A DNA stretch of 64,000 bases from Mesorhizobium sp. Pch-S (lineage in GTDB: Bacteria > Pseudomonadota > Alphaproteobacteria > Rhizobiales > Rhizobiaceae): NCBI RefSeq assembly GCF_004136315.1, contig NZ_CP029562.1, positions 1,488,001 through 1,552,000 of the forward strand, in the 5' to 3' direction. Position 1 is the first letter of the stretch; every line of letters starts with the position of its first letter. Below, in pieces: positions 16,685 through 26,202 of the stretch. The position numbers and the translations under genes were made by a program. The notes beneath the pieces are model-generated. The model was not told where the DNA came from. It saw only the letters and a program-made list of their open reading frames with translations, and searched no databases.

Positions 16685-18429
16685 TGTGCCGCCCTCGCCA
16701 TCGTGGCGCCCTGGGCGCCGGCCGGGGCCGCCGGCTCGGCTTCCGGCCTGACCGTTGCCAGGCGGGTGAGCTGGCCGATCACCTCGTTCTTCGGCCCGAA
16801 CAGCTCGACCGCGCCGTCCTTCATGACGAGCAGCTTGTCGACCACGGCGAAGGTGTTGGGCCGGTGCGAGATGATGATCACCGTGGTGCCGCGCTGCTTG
16901 CAGGCGGCAATGCAGGCCAGCAGCGCGGTGTCGCCTTCGGAATCGAGATTGGAGCTCGGTTCGTCCAGCACCAGGATGGCCGGGTTGCCGTAGACGGCGC
17001 GGGCAAGCGCGATGCGCTGGCGCACGCCGCCCGACAGCACGGCGCCGCCGGCGCCGACATTGGTTTCATAACCCTTGGGCAGGCGCAGGATGATGTCGTG
17101 CACGCCGGCCAGCCGCGCCGCCGCGATGACGTCATTGTCCTCGCCGTCGTCGCGGAAGCGGGCGATGTTGGCGGCGACCGTGTCGGCGAACAGCTCGATG
17201 TCCTGCGGCAGGTAGCCGAGATGCGGGCCGAGCTCCTCGCGCGGCCAGGTCGAGACATCGGCGCCGTCGAGCCGCACCGTGCCGGCGATGGGGGCGAGCA
17301 CGCCGACGATCTGGCGCGCCAGCGTCGACTTGCCGGCGCCCGACGGGCCGATGATGCCGAGCACTTCGCCGGCGGCGAGGCTGAGCGAGACGCCGCGCAG
17401 GATCGGGTTGCGCGGCAGGCCGTAGACCAGGCCCTCGACCGACAGCCGTCCTTCCGGCCGCGGCAGCGCCAGCGCCGGCGCGGCGGCGGGATTGGTGGCA
17501 AGCAGCATCTCGATGCGCTGGCGGGCGTTGCGCGCCGCGATCATGTTGCGCCAGGCGCCGACGATCTGCTCGACCGGCTGCAGCGCGCGGCCGAGCAGGA
17601 TCGAGGCGGCGAACATGACGCCGATGGTCTGCAGCCGTTCGATGACCAGATAGGCGCCGAGCCCGAGGATCAGCGACTGCATGGCAAGGCGCAGGAAGCG
17701 GATGAGGCTCTGGTTGGTGGCGGCGCGGTCGCTGGCGGTGACCTGGCGCTCGATGACGCGGTCGCGGTCGATGTTCCAGCGCGTCAGCAGGCCGGGCATC
17801 ATGCCCATGGCGCGCACCACCTCGGCATTGTGCAGGCTCATGTCGGCGAAGGCGTAGTTGCGGGAGGCGAGATCGGCCGATTCCGCCATCGGGCGCTGCA
17901 CGCGCCATTGCCCGTAGACGGCAAGCGCCACCAGCGTGACCGCCGAGGCGAGCGAGAACCAGCCGAGCAGCGGGCTCATCAGGAAGATGACGAGGATGTA
18001 GATCGGCGCCCAGGGCAGGTCGAACACGGCGTGGATGCCGGGCCCGGTCATGAACTGGCGGTAGGTGTCGAAATCGCGCAGCGTCTGGCTGCTCGCCGGC
18101 ACGCCCCTGGCCGACGAGGCCATGGTGGCGGTGAGCAGGCGCCCCGCCATCTCGCGGTCGAGCCGCACGCTCGCCCTGGTCAGCACGCGCGCCCGCACGA
18201 AGTCGAGGCCGGCGAAGCAGGCGAGCGCGAACATCAAGACGATGGTCAGCATCACCAGCGTGACATGGCTGCCGCTCGAGATGACCCGGTCGTAGACCTG
18301 CAGCATGTAGAGCGGGCCGGCGAGATAAAGCAGGTTGATGGCGAGGCTGAAGGCGAGCGCGGTGGCGAAGTAGCGCCGGCAGCGGCGAAGCACGTCGCGC
18401 AGTTCACTGGATTTCGGCTCTGTCAGCAT
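16681..18429 (-). CDS. Type I secretion ABC permease/ATPase (PrsD/HlyB-type)
   Basis: A 582-residue fusion of an N-terminal membrane domain with about six spans and a C-terminal ATPase. Walker A is GPSGAGKST (361-369), the signature is LSGGVRQR and Walker B is ILVLDEPSSNLD. There is no N-terminal C39 peptidase, so cargo is exported without leader cleavage, as in the PrsD/AprD group. It overlaps the HlyD gene by four bases and follows the repeat-protein gene, separated from it by a hairpin at 18514-18539. ATP-driven export of the repeat protein is inferred. Confidence 0.93.
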   Translation of the reverse strand: MLTEPKSSELRDVLRRCRRYFATALAFSLAINLLYLAGPLYMLQVYDRVISSGSHVTLVMLTIVLMFALACFAGLDFVRARVLTRASVRLDREMAGRLLTATMASSARGVPASSQTLRDFDTYRQFMTGPGIHAVFDLPWAPIYILVIFLMSPLLGWFSLASAVTLVALAVYGQWRVQRPMAESADLASRNYAFADMSLHNAEVVRAMGMMPGLLTRWNIDRDRVIERQVTASDRAATNQSLIRFLRLAMQSLILGLGAYLVIERLQTIGVMFAASILLGRALQPVEQIVGAWRNMIAARNARQRIEMLLATNPAAAPALALPRPEGRLSVEGLVYGLPRNPILRGVSLSLAAGEVLGIIGPSGAGKSTLARQIVGVLAPIAGTVRLDGADVSTWPREELGPHLGYLPQDIELFADTVAANIARFRDDGEDNDVIAAARLAGVHDIILRLPKGYETNVGAGGAVLSGGVRQRIALARAVYGNPAILVLDEPSSNLDSEGDTALLACIAACKQRGTTVIIISHRPNTFAVVDKLLVMKDGAVELFGPKNEVIGQLTRLATVRPEAEPAAPAGAQGATMARAAQ

Positions 18430-18513
18430 GTCTGGCCCCCACCGTTACGCGTTACCTCTGGACTTTCGTCTGGTTTCGACCGGCTTCCCGGCCCGCGCCG
18501 GGAGACGCCGCAA

Positions 18514-18539
18514 GGGAGCGGGGCCAGTTCCCCGCTCCC
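18514..18539. terminator. GC hairpin between exoprotein and exporter genes
   Basis: A perfect ten-base stem GGGAGCGGGG / CCCCGCTCCC with a six-base loop. It lies between the end of the exoprotein frame (18568) and the exporter start (18429). There is no clear U-tract on the minus strand, so partial termination or an mRNA-processing or stabilising stem is as likely as full termination. Such a stem would set the ratio of abundant cargo to exporter. Confidence 0.5.
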
Positions 18540-18567
18540 GATCGGTGCCCGCACGCGTCATGGCGCA

Positions 18568-18915
18568 TCACGCGTGCAGCTGCAGGTAGCCGTCGGGTGA
18601 ATTCAGCGTCACGCCGAGCAGCCCGAAATGGTCGCCGAGATCGGTCGCCATGACGACATGGGACTGGTTCTGCGACACCACCATGTTCTGCGTCGTGCTG
18701 TCGGTCAGAGCGTTCATCGCGGCAAAGATGGAGCTGCCGGACGGCACACCGCCGACCGCGGTCTGCCAGGCCGCGCTGTTGGCCTTGACGCTGGTGGTGA
18801 AGCCGTCCTTGCCCGGTTCGATGGCGTTGTTGTAGTTGAGGACATAGCCGTCGGCGGCGGTGATCGAGCCATCGCCATTGGTGTCCTTCTGCGTCACGCC
18901 GCCATTCTTCAGCAC
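18568..18915 (-). pseudogene. C-terminal segment of the giant repeat protein, out of frame
   Basis: A 115-residue frame beginning at a GTG that overlaps the stop of the giant protein. It opens with LKNGGV and a calcium-loop/dockerin-like DTNGDGSITAADGY, then continues to a Gly/Asp-poor C-terminus ending YLQLHA. Joined in frame to the preceding ...LTDIADW it gives the natural junction DW-(L)-LKNGGV, so one base appears to be missing near 18913. This piece should hold the uncleaved C-terminal type I secretion signal. Independent translation by coupling is possible, but a frameshifted single gene is the simpler view. Confidence 0.7.
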
Positions 18916-21900
18916 CAGTCGGCGATGTCGGTCAGCACACCGTTCGGCGCGTTGAAGTCGGGCACGCCGACATCGTTGAGCAGCGTGGTGATGGCATAAC
19001 GGGCGAAGTCGCCCAGCTTGTCGCCACCGGTGCCGTTGGAAGCGCCGACGATCTCGCGGGCGTCATCCCACTCGATGACCAGGGTCTTGCCGTTCGAGCC
19101 GGTGACGATCAGGTCCTTGTGGTTGTCCTTGTCGACGTCGACATTGCCGGGCAGCAGGCTGGCGATGTCCGCCTTCTCGATTGTGCCGGCCGCGGCGAGC
19201 TTGGAAGCCAGCGAAACGCCCTTGCCGTCGACGCCGCCATTGCTGGTGTCGGCGCCGATGATCGGCGCATCCCAGACGTAAAGATGGTTGTACCAGAAGC
19301 CCGGTGTCAGCCCGACCGCGCCGAGCTCGTGGTTGCCGAAGGTCAGCGTGTTGCCGACCACGACCTCGCTGTGCAGCGGGTCGAGCTGTCCGGCTTCACC
19401 CTTGACCGCGACCAGCTCCTGTCCGCTGGTGATGGTCACCGTGGTGGTGGCATCGCCGACACCGTCATTGTTGTGGTCGACGGTCGCCGCCCAGCTGTTG
19501 CCGTCGGTGAACAGCTCGCTGATCGTGTAGGTACCCGGATGCAGGTTGACGAAGGCGAAGAAACCGTTGGCATCGGTCGTGGTGGTCAGGGTGTCGATCG
19601 TGCCGTTGCCGTCGACATCCCCCTTGAGCTGGATGGTGATACCCGCCATGGCGACATCGGTGCCGTCGAACTTGCCGTTGGCATCCATGTCGTTGAACTT
19701 GAAGCCATGGATGGAGCCGGGCACGAAATTGGCGAAGTTCATGCCGGTCTGGTCGTTGCCTGAGGTGCCGACGATCGTGTAGCCGGCCTGGCCGAGCGAC
19801 TGCACATAACCGTTGGGTAGAACCTCATAGACCTTCTTGCCGGCATAGCTGGCGTCGAGGTTCTGGAACGACCAGGTGCCATCGGCCGCCGTCACCGTCG
19901 AGACGTCGCCCGCGGTGAGGCCGGCAATGCCGTCCTTCTCGATGTAGATGGTGATGCCGCCGAGGCCGGCGTCGCCGGTGGTCAGGCCATCGCCATTGGC
20001 GTCGAGGAACTTCTTGCCCGAAATGTCGAACTTCTCGAAATTGGCGAAGTTCAGCCCGGTCTGGTCGTTGCCGGAGGTGCCGACGATCTGATAGCCGGCC
20101 TGGCCGAGTGTCTGGACATAACCGTTGGGCAGTACTTCATAGACGGTCTTGCCGGCATAGCTGGCGTCGAGCCCGGTGAACGACCATGTGCCATCTGCCG
20201 CCGTCACTGTCTGGTTGGCGGCGCCGTCATTGTTCAGCCCATCACCATTCTTGTCGATGAAGATGGTGACACCGCCGAGGCCGGCATCACCCGCCGTCTG
20301 ACCATCGCCATTGGCGTCGAGGAACTTCTTTCCCGAGATGTCGAACTTCTCGAAATTGGCGAAGTTCAGACCGGTCTGATCGTTGCCGGAGGTGCCGACG
20401 ATCGTGTAGCCGGCTTGCCCAAGCGTCTGCACATAGCCGTTGGGAAGAACCTCATAGACCTTCTTGCCGGCATAGCTGGCATCGAGCCCCGTGAACGACC
20501 ATGTGCCGTCCGCTGCCGTCACCGTCTGGTTGGCAGCACCGTCATTGTTGAGGCCATCGCCATTCTTGTCGATGAAGATGGTGACACCACCGAGGCCGGC
20601 ATCACCGGCCGTCTGACCATCGCCATTGGCATCGGTGAACTTGGTGCCGGAGATGTCGAACTTCTCGAAGTTCGCGAAGTTCAGCCCGGTCTGGTCGTTG
20701 CCGGATGTTCCAACGATCTGGTAGCCGGCCTGGCCGAGCGTCTGGACGTAACCATTGGGCAGCACTTCATAGACAGTCTTGCCGGCATAGCTGGCGTCGA
20801 GCCCTGTAAAGGACCATGTGCCATCGGCTGCGGTCACCGTCTGATTGGCGGCACCGTCATTGTTGAGGCCGTCGCCGTTCTTGTCGATGAAGATGGTGAC
20901 GCCGCCGAGGCCGACATCGCCTGCCGTCTGGCCATCACCGTTGGCATCGGTGAACTTGGTGCCGGAAATGTCGAACTTCTCGAAGTTGGCGAAGTTCAAG
21001 CCGGTCTGGTTCTGACCGGACGTGCCCGTGATGACGTAACCAGCCTGCCCGAGTGTCTGGATATAGCCGTTCGGCAGCACTTCATAGACGGTCTTGCCGG
21101 CATAGCTGGCATCGAGCCCGGTGAAGGACCAGGTGCCATCGGCCGCCGTCACCGTCTGGTTGGCGGCGCCATCATTGTTGAGGCCATCGCCGTTCTTGTC
21201 GATGAAGATGGTGACGCCGCCAAGGCCGACGTCACCGACGGTCTGGCCGTCGCCATTGGCGTCGGTGAACTTGGTGCCGGAGATGCCGAACTTCGCGAAG
21301 TTTGCAAAGTCCAGGCCGGTCTGGTCATGACCGGACGTTCCGACGATCTGATAGCCGGCTTGCCCAAGCGTCTGCACATAGCCGTTCGGCAGCACTTCAT
21401 AGACGGTCTTACCGGCATAGCTGGCATCGAGCCCGGTGAAGGACCAGGTGCCATCGGCCGCCGTCACAGTCTGGTTGGCGGCGCCGTCATTGTTCAGCCC
21501 GTCGCCGTTCTTGTCGATGAAGATGGTGACGCCGCCGAGGCCAACGTCGCCTGCGGTCTGGCCGTCGCCATTGGTGTCGGTGAACTTGGTGCCGGAGATG
21601 TCGAACTTCTCGAAATTGGCGAAGTTCAGACCGGTCTGGTCGCTGCCGGAGGTGCCGACGATCTGATAGCCGGCTTGCCCAAGCGTCTGGACGTAGCCGT
21701 TGGGCAGCACTTCATAGACGGTCTTGCCGGCATAGCTGGCATCGAGCCCGGTGAAGGACCATGTGCCGTCCGCCGCCGTCAACGTCTGGTTGGCGGCGCC
21801 GTCATTGTTGAGGCCATCGCCGTTCTTGTCGATGAAGATGGTGACGCCACCGAGGCCGACGTCACCGACAGTCTGGCCGTCGCCATTGGCGTCGGTGAAC

Positions 21901-24710
21901 TTGGTGCCGGAGATGCCGAACTTCGCGAAGTTTGCAAAGTCCAGACCCGTCTGATCATGACCGGACGTGCCGACGATCTGATAGCCGGCCTGGCCAAGCG
22001 TCTGGACGTAGCCGTTCGGCAGCACCTCATAGACGGTCTTGCCGGCATAGCTGGCATCGAGCCCTGTAAAGGACCAGGTGCCGTCGGCCGCCGTCACCGT
22101 CTGGTTGGCGGCGCCATCATTGTTCAGCCCGTCGCCATTCTTGTCGATGAAGATCGTCACACCGCCGAGGCCAACGTCGCCGACGGTCTGGCCATCGCCG
22201 TTGGCGTCGGTGAACTTCTTGCCCGAAATGTCGAACTTCTCGAAGTTCGCAAAATTCATGCCGGTCTGGTCGTTGCCCGAGGTGCCGACGATCTGATAGC
22301 CGGCTTGCCCAAGCGTCTGGACGTAGCCGTTGGGCAGCACTTCATAGACGGTCTTGCCGGCATAGCTGGCATCGAGCCCGGTGAAGGACCATGTGCCATC
22401 GGCTGCGGTCACCGTCTGGTTGGCGGCACCGTCATTGTTGAGGCCGTCGCCGTTCTTGTCGATGAAGATGGTGACACCGCCGAGGCCAACGTCGCCGACG
22501 GTCTGGCCATCGCCGTTGGCGTCGGTGAACTTCTTGCCCGAAATGTCGAACTTCTCGAAGTTCGCGAAGTTCATGCCGGTCTGGTCGTTGCCCGAGGTGC
22601 CGACGATCTGATAGCCGGCTTGCCCAAGCGTCTGGACGTAGCCGTTGGGCAGCACTTCATAGACGGTCTTGCCGGCATAGCTGGCATCGAGCCCGGTGAA
22701 GGACCAGGTGCCGTCGGCTGCGGTCACCGTCTGGTTGGCGGCGCCGTCATTGTTGAGGCCGTCGCCGTTCTTGTCGATGAAGATGGTGACACCGCCGAGG
22801 CCGACATCGCCCGCCGTCTGGCCGTCGCCATTGGCGTCGGTGAACTTCTTGCCCGAAATGTCGAACTTCTCGAAGTTCGCGAAGTTCAGACCCGTCTGGT
22901 CGTTGCCCGAGGTGCCGACGATCTGATAGCCGGCCTGGCCAAGCGTCTGCACATAGCCGTTCGGCAGAACCTCATAGACGGTCTTGCCGGCATAGCTGGC
23001 GTCGAGCCCGGTAAAGGACCATGTGCCATCTGCCGCCGTCACTGTCTGGTTGGCGGCGCCGTCATTGTTCAGCCCGTCGCCGTTCTTGTCGATGAAGATC
23101 GTCACGCCGCCGAGGCCGACGTCGCCGACGGTCTGGCCGTCGCCGTTGGCGTCGGTGAATTTCTTGCCCGAAATGTCGAACTTCTCGAAATTCGCAAAAT
23201 TCAGCCCGGTCTGGTCCTGGCCGGAAATTCCATCGATGGTGTAGCCGGCCTGGCCCAGCGTCTGCACATAGCCGTTGGGCAGGACTTCGAAGACCTTCAT
23301 GCCGTCATAGCTGGAATCGAGCCCGGTGAACGACCAGCTACCGTCCGCCGCGGTCACGGTCGACTTGTCGCCTGCGGTCAGGCCGGCAATGCCGTCCTTT
23401 TCGATGTAGATGGTGATGCCGCCGAGGCCGACGTCGCCCACCACCAGGCCATCGCCGTTGGCATCGGTGTATTTCTTGCCGGAGATGTCGAAGGTGATCA
23501 GCGCGGCAGGGTTCGTGCCCCATTCCTCGAAGCCGGAATTGGTCTGCCAGTCGCCGCCCTGGAAACCAAAGGCGGAGTAGACATAGATGTATTGGTGGGC
23601 GGCATCGTGGAGGAAGGCGCTGTCCGGAACCAGCACACGGATGTCGCTGTCGCCGCTGCCCGAGGACAGGGTCGAATTCATCGCCACCCAGACGTTGCCG
23701 CTGGCATCCATGTTGTAGACGAGATGCTCGCCGGCGACGCCGAAGCCGCTGCCTGGGGTGAATGGCGTGTTCGCGCCCGGCGACACGTGACCGACACCCA
23801 GCGTGCCGGAGGTCTCCTGGAAGATCTGCAGGCTGTCGAGCGAGATGAACTCCTTGTTGGCACCGGTCGCTTCATTGGAGTCGAGCAGGAATTCCCGATA
23901 GTTGACGCCATTGATGGTGACGATGGGAATCTCGCTGAGCAGAAGCGCCGTATTGTGCTCGCCGCTGGTGTTTTCATTATATTGCGGGCTGAGCACATCG
24001 CCGTAGGTGCCGGAGCGGTCGTAATTGTATCCCTGCTCCGTGGGCGGATTGTTCGGGCCCTGGACCTGGACAAAGGTATCGAAGGTGCCGGTGCCGGCCG
24101 ATTGCCCGAAGTCGGATTTGACGTGGTAGACCTGGAACAGCGCGCCGCCGATGTTGTGGGTCGGATCGCCGCCCGGAACCGCCGACAGGTCCTTGGTCAG
24201 GTCGGCCGCGGCGCCTGAAGCATCCGGCGGCGCGGCATCGGTGAAGCTGGCGGTCGCGACCTGGCCGCTGGCCTGGTCGATCGCCGAGAGCACGAAAGCC
24301 TGGTTGAGCGCGTCGGCATTGACGTACCATGAGGTCTGGATGGCGCCGTTGACCAGACCGTCGAGGTCACCGGCGCCACCATCGGTGACGACCCAAGGCG
24401 TGCCGGTGCCGGTGAGGTCGCCGCTGATCACATCGTCGGCGGTGCCGAGAATGCCATCGGCACCGGCGCTGACATGGCCGACGGAGAATTCCAACGAGCC
24501 GCCGGTGGAGACATTGGAGGCGGTGATGCCCACCGTCTCGCCGGGCGCATAGTCGGCATCCGACTGGTCAAGCGTGACCCAGAGCTGTTGCGACGGGGTG
24601 ACGGAAGAGGTTCCCTCGGTCGTCTCTTCAGGGATCGTAGGGTCGGTCGCTCCGGTCACGACCGGATCGGTCGTCGAGGTATCCCTCGTCGGAATGCTTT
24701 CCTGCGTCAT
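18909..24710 (-). CDS. Giant SdrD/B-type repeat exoprotein, probably type I secreted
   Basis: A 1933-residue protein without an N-terminal signal peptide. Residues 1-160 hold a predicted beta domain, and 160-405 form a unique domain. Then come twelve tandem ~105-residue repeats, each with FDISGKKF-(T/L)DANGDG, GLGGVTIFIDKNGDG, TVTAADGTWSFTGLD and EVLPNGYVQTLGQAGY segments. These resemble SdrD B-like (Cna-B) folds with EF-hand-like DxNGDG calcium loops. A divergent thirteenth unit (GFKFNDMDANGKFDG) precedes a region containing PGFWYNH. The frame stops after LTDIADWC, and the continuation lies in another frame (18568-18915). It is upstream of and co-directional with the type I exporter, so it should be the exported, calcium-binding surface protein or matrix adhesin. 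Confidence 0.9.
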   Translation of the reverse strand: MTQESIPTRDTSTTDPVVTGATDPTIPEETTEGTSSVTPSQQLWVTLDQSDADYAPGETVGITASNVSTGGSLEFSVGHVSAGADGILGTADDVISGDLTGTGTPWVVTDGGAGDLDGLVNGAIQTSWYVNADALNQAFVLSAIDQASGQVATASFTDAAPPDASGAAADLTKDLSAVPGGDPTHNIGGALFQVYHVKSDFGQSAGTGTFDTFVQVQGPNNPPTEQGYNYDRSGTYGDVLSPQYNENTSGEHNTALLLSEIPIVTINGVNYREFLLDSNEATGANKEFISLDSLQIFQETSGTLGVGHVSPGANTPFTPGSGFGVAGEHLVYNMDASGNVWVAMNSTLSSGSGDSDIRVLVPDSAFLHDAAHQYIYVYSAFGFQGGDWQTNSGFEEWGTNPAALITFDISGKKYTDANGDGLVVGDVGLGGITIYIEKDGIAGLTAGDKSTVTAADGSWSFTGLDSSYDGMKVFEVLPNGYVQTLGQAGYTIDGISGQDQTGLNFANFEKFDISGKKFTDANGDGQTVGDVGLGGVTIFIDKNGDGLNNDGAANQTVTAADGTWSFTGLDASYAGKTVYEVLPNGYVQTLGQAGYQIVGTSGNDQTGLNFANFEKFDISGKKFTDANGDGQTAGDVGLGGVTIFIDKNGDGLNNDGAANQTVTAADGTWSFTGLDASYAGKTVYEVLPNGYVQTLGQAGYQIVGTSGNDQTGMNFANFEKFDISGKKFTDANGDGQTVGDVGLGGVTIFIDKNGDGLNNDGAANQTVTAADGTWSFTGLDASYAGKTVYEVLPNGYVQTLGQAGYQIVGTSGNDQTGMNFANFEKFDISGKKFTDANGDGQTVGDVGLGGVTIFIDKNGDGLNNDGAANQTVTAADGTWSFTGLDASYAGKTVYEVLPNGYVQTLGQAGYQIVGTSGHDQTGLDFANFAKFGISGTKFTDANGDGQTVGDVGLGGVTIFIDKNGDGLNNDGAANQTLTAADGTWSFTGLDASYAGKTVYEVLPNGYVQTLGQAGYQIVGTSGSDQTGLNFANFEKFDISGTKFTDTNGDGQTAGDVGLGGVTIFIDKNGDGLNNDGAANQTVTAADGTWSFTGLDASYAGKTVYEVLPNGYVQTLGQAGYQIVGTSGHDQTGLDFANFAKFGISGTKFTDANGDGQTVGDVGLGGVTIFIDKNGDGLNNDGAANQTVTAADGTWSFTGLDASYAGKTVYEVLPNGYIQTLGQAGYVITGTSGQNQTGLNFANFEKFDISGTKFTDANGDGQTAGDVGLGGVTIFIDKNGDGLNNDGAANQTVTAADGTWSFTGLDASYAGKTVYEVLPNGYVQTLGQAGYQIVGTSGNDQTGLNFANFEKFDISGTKFTDANGDGQTAGDAGLGGVTIFIDKNGDGLNNDGAANQTVTAADGTWSFTGLDASYAGKKVYEVLPNGYVQTLGQAGYTIVGTSGNDQTGLNFANFEKFDISGKKFLDANGDGQTAGDAGLGGVTIFIDKNGDGLNNDGAANQTVTAADGTWSFTGLDASYAGKTVYEVLPNGYVQTLGQAGYQIVGTSGNDQTGLNFANFEKFDISGKKFLDANGDGLTTGDAGLGGITIYIEKDGIAGLTAGDVSTVTAADGTWSFQNLDASYAGKKVYEVLPNGYVQSLGQAGYTIVGTSGNDQTGMNFANFVPGSIHGFKFNDMDANGKFDGTDVAMAGITIQLKGDVDGNGTIDTLTTTTDANGFFAFVNLHPGTYTISELFTDGNSWAATVDHNNDGVGDATTTVTITSGQELVAVKGEAGQLDPLHSEVVVGNTLTFGNHELGAVGLTPGFWYNHLYVWDAPIIGADTSNGGVDGKGVSLASKLAAAGTIEKADIASLLPGNVDVDKDNHKDLIVTGSNGKTLVIEWDDAREIVGASNGTGGDKLGDFARYAITTLLNDVGVPDFNAPNGVLTDIADWC
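19725..23491 (-). repeat. Twelve tandem ~315-bp coding repeats
   Basis: Direct in-frame repeats inside the giant exoprotein gene, each about 314-315 bases. The ten central units are nearly identical in protein and very close in DNA, which points to recent homogenisation or expansion. The first and last units are the most divergent (GIAGLTAGD in place of the KNGDGLNNDGAANQ segment). Copy number is likely to vary between strains, and the array is prone to assembly collapse. Confidence 0.95.
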
Positions 24711-24866
24711 GGCACCAGCCTCCAGATTTCTGTCGCATCACAGAAATTGTCGGCGGCGGAAAACACAGAAGCAGCGGCGCCGATCCTTGCCGGATCGGCG
24801 GCGATACTTCCATATTAGCTCATCCTAAAATAAGCCCCAAAGCAAAACTCAAAAACCCGCCTCTGT

Positions 24867-24885
24867 CTTGACTTGGTTTGTCAAG
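24867..24885. promoter_or_regulatory. Inverted repeat CTTGAC-N7-GTCAAG, candidate operator
   Basis: A perfect six-base inverted repeat in the AT-rich gap between the divergent exoprotein gene and the LuxR-type regulator gene. Its left arm also contains a TTGACT -35-like hexamer pointing toward the regulator. The symmetry suits a dimeric HTH regulator; the adjacent LuxR-type protein is the obvious candidate. Confidence 0.45.
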
Positions 24886-25046
24886 TTTTATTCTGCCCCG
24901 TCGCCTTTTTTCACTGAATGAAGACTACGCCCGCAGTCGATACATCCGCATCATTTGAATCAATGATGTGGCTAAAGATTCAGAATTCTGCTATTTTTCA
25001 CGCCAGATACGTTGAGTTTGTATCTCCGCCGGGGGGCGGCAGTAAC

Positions 25047-26183
25047 ATGGGCGTTGTTCCAAAGGGGTTGCTCCGCAGGCCCATAGAGCCCGCGGTCGTT
25101 TCGGATCTCTACGATGCGGCACTCGACCCGCAGGGGCTTCGGGGGCTGGCCGAAATCGTGATGGCGGTCGGCCAGGGCAGCAGCGCCGCGGTCAGCCTGG
25201 AGCGCGGCAACAGCTTCGAGGAAGTGGCAACCTTCAATCTTCCGGACAAGGCGCTGCAGGACTATGCCGCCTATTATCGCCGCATCAACCCCTGCATCCC
25301 GATCGCCATGGCCCGCCATCCGGGCAACATCTCCCGCTTCAGCGACCTCATCGCCGAACAGGACCTGGAACGGACGGAATTCTACACCGACTTCATGCAG
25401 GTGCATGACACGGTCCGGGCGATGGGAGCGCCGGGCATCGCCATCGGCCCCAACCTTTTGCTCCAGGTCGGCGTTCATCGCAGCCGGGGCAGCACGGATT
25501 TCGACGGAAACGACGTCGCCCGGCTGCAGGGCATGGTGCCGCACCTGAAGAGGGCGATGCAGCTTCGCCGGCGCCTGTCGGGCGGCCTGGATATCAATGC
25601 GGGGCTTGCCGCACTCGAGGCCTTCGCCTTCGGCTGCGTGATCTGCGACGCCGCCGGCCATGTGCTGTTCGCGAACCGCGCGGCCGAGGCCCTGGAAGCA
25701 GGCGGCATCGTCACATTGACAACGCGACAGGGGCTGCAGGCACGCAATCCGGGCCAGTCCCGGCAACTCGCCACCTCGATCGGTGCCACTGCCGCCGGCG
25801 GCACCGGCGACGCCTTGATCCTGACCGCCAGGGATGGCACGCGGGTGTTCGCGCTGACGACACCTTTGCCGGTGCGTTTCGGCGGCCAGCCGGGACATGT
25901 GCTGGTCACCTTCAGGTCCGAAAGCGCCGCAACGACACTCGACGCCACCGCCCTGCAGCAATTGTTCCCGCTGACGACGGCGGAAGCGCGGCTGGCGCTG
26001 GCGCTGGCAGGCGGGCATTCGCTGGCCCGCTACGCCGCCGAACACAAGGTCTCGGACAACACGCTGCGCACCCAGATCGCCAGCATCCTGCACAAGACCG
26101 GCACCGAGAACCAGCGCGAACTGGTGCGCCTGCTCGGCCTTCTGCCGCCGGTGGACAGGATGGCAGGCGTCGGCAATTCGTGA
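25047..26183 (+). CDS. LuxR-type HTH transcriptional regulator
   Basis: A 378-residue protein. The N-terminal two thirds (about 1-300) form a sensory region without a family I can name with certainty. The C-terminus has a LuxR/FixJ-type HTH: TTAEARLALALAGGHS then AEHKVSDNTLRTQIASILHK. The ATG at 25047 follows a G-rich ribosome-binding site (GGGGGGCGG). The frame is open from an ATG at 24918, but the extra 43 codons are AT-rich and atypical, so the later start is preferred. It is divergent from the giant exoprotein gene and probably regulates it; the signal is unknown. Confidence 0.82.
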   Translation: MGVVPKGLLRRPIEPAVVSDLYDAALDPQGLRGLAEIVMAVGQGSSAAVSLERGNSFEEVATFNLPDKALQDYAAYYRRINPCIPIAMARHPGNISRFSDLIAEQDLERTEFYTDFMQVHDTVRAMGAPGIAIGPNLLLQVGVHRSRGSTDFDGNDVARLQGMVPHLKRAMQLRRRLSGGLDINAGLAALEAFAFGCVICDAAGHVLFANRAAEALEAGGIVTLTTRQGLQARNPGQSRQLATSIGATAAGGTGDALILTARDGTRVFALTTPLPVRFGGQPGHVLVTFRSESAATTLDATALQQLFPLTTAEARLALALAGGHSLARYAAEHKVSDNTLRTQIASILHKTGTENQRELVRLLGLLPPVDRMAGVGNS

Positions 26184-26202
26184 GCCGTGCAGAAATGCTG
26201 TA

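Noticed and set aside
14990..18600. Two long plus-strand frames over the type I secretion genes
   Set aside because: They are antisense shadows of the HlyD and ABC exporter genes, whose Walker and signature motifs are unambiguous on the minus strand.
20415..24218. A 1267-codon open frame on the plus strand, antisense to the giant repeat protein
   Set aside because: It exists only because the 315-base coding repeats keep the opposite frame open. The protein is itself a copy-by-copy shadow with no start site or family resemblance, while the minus strand has clear Cna-B/SdrD-like repeats.
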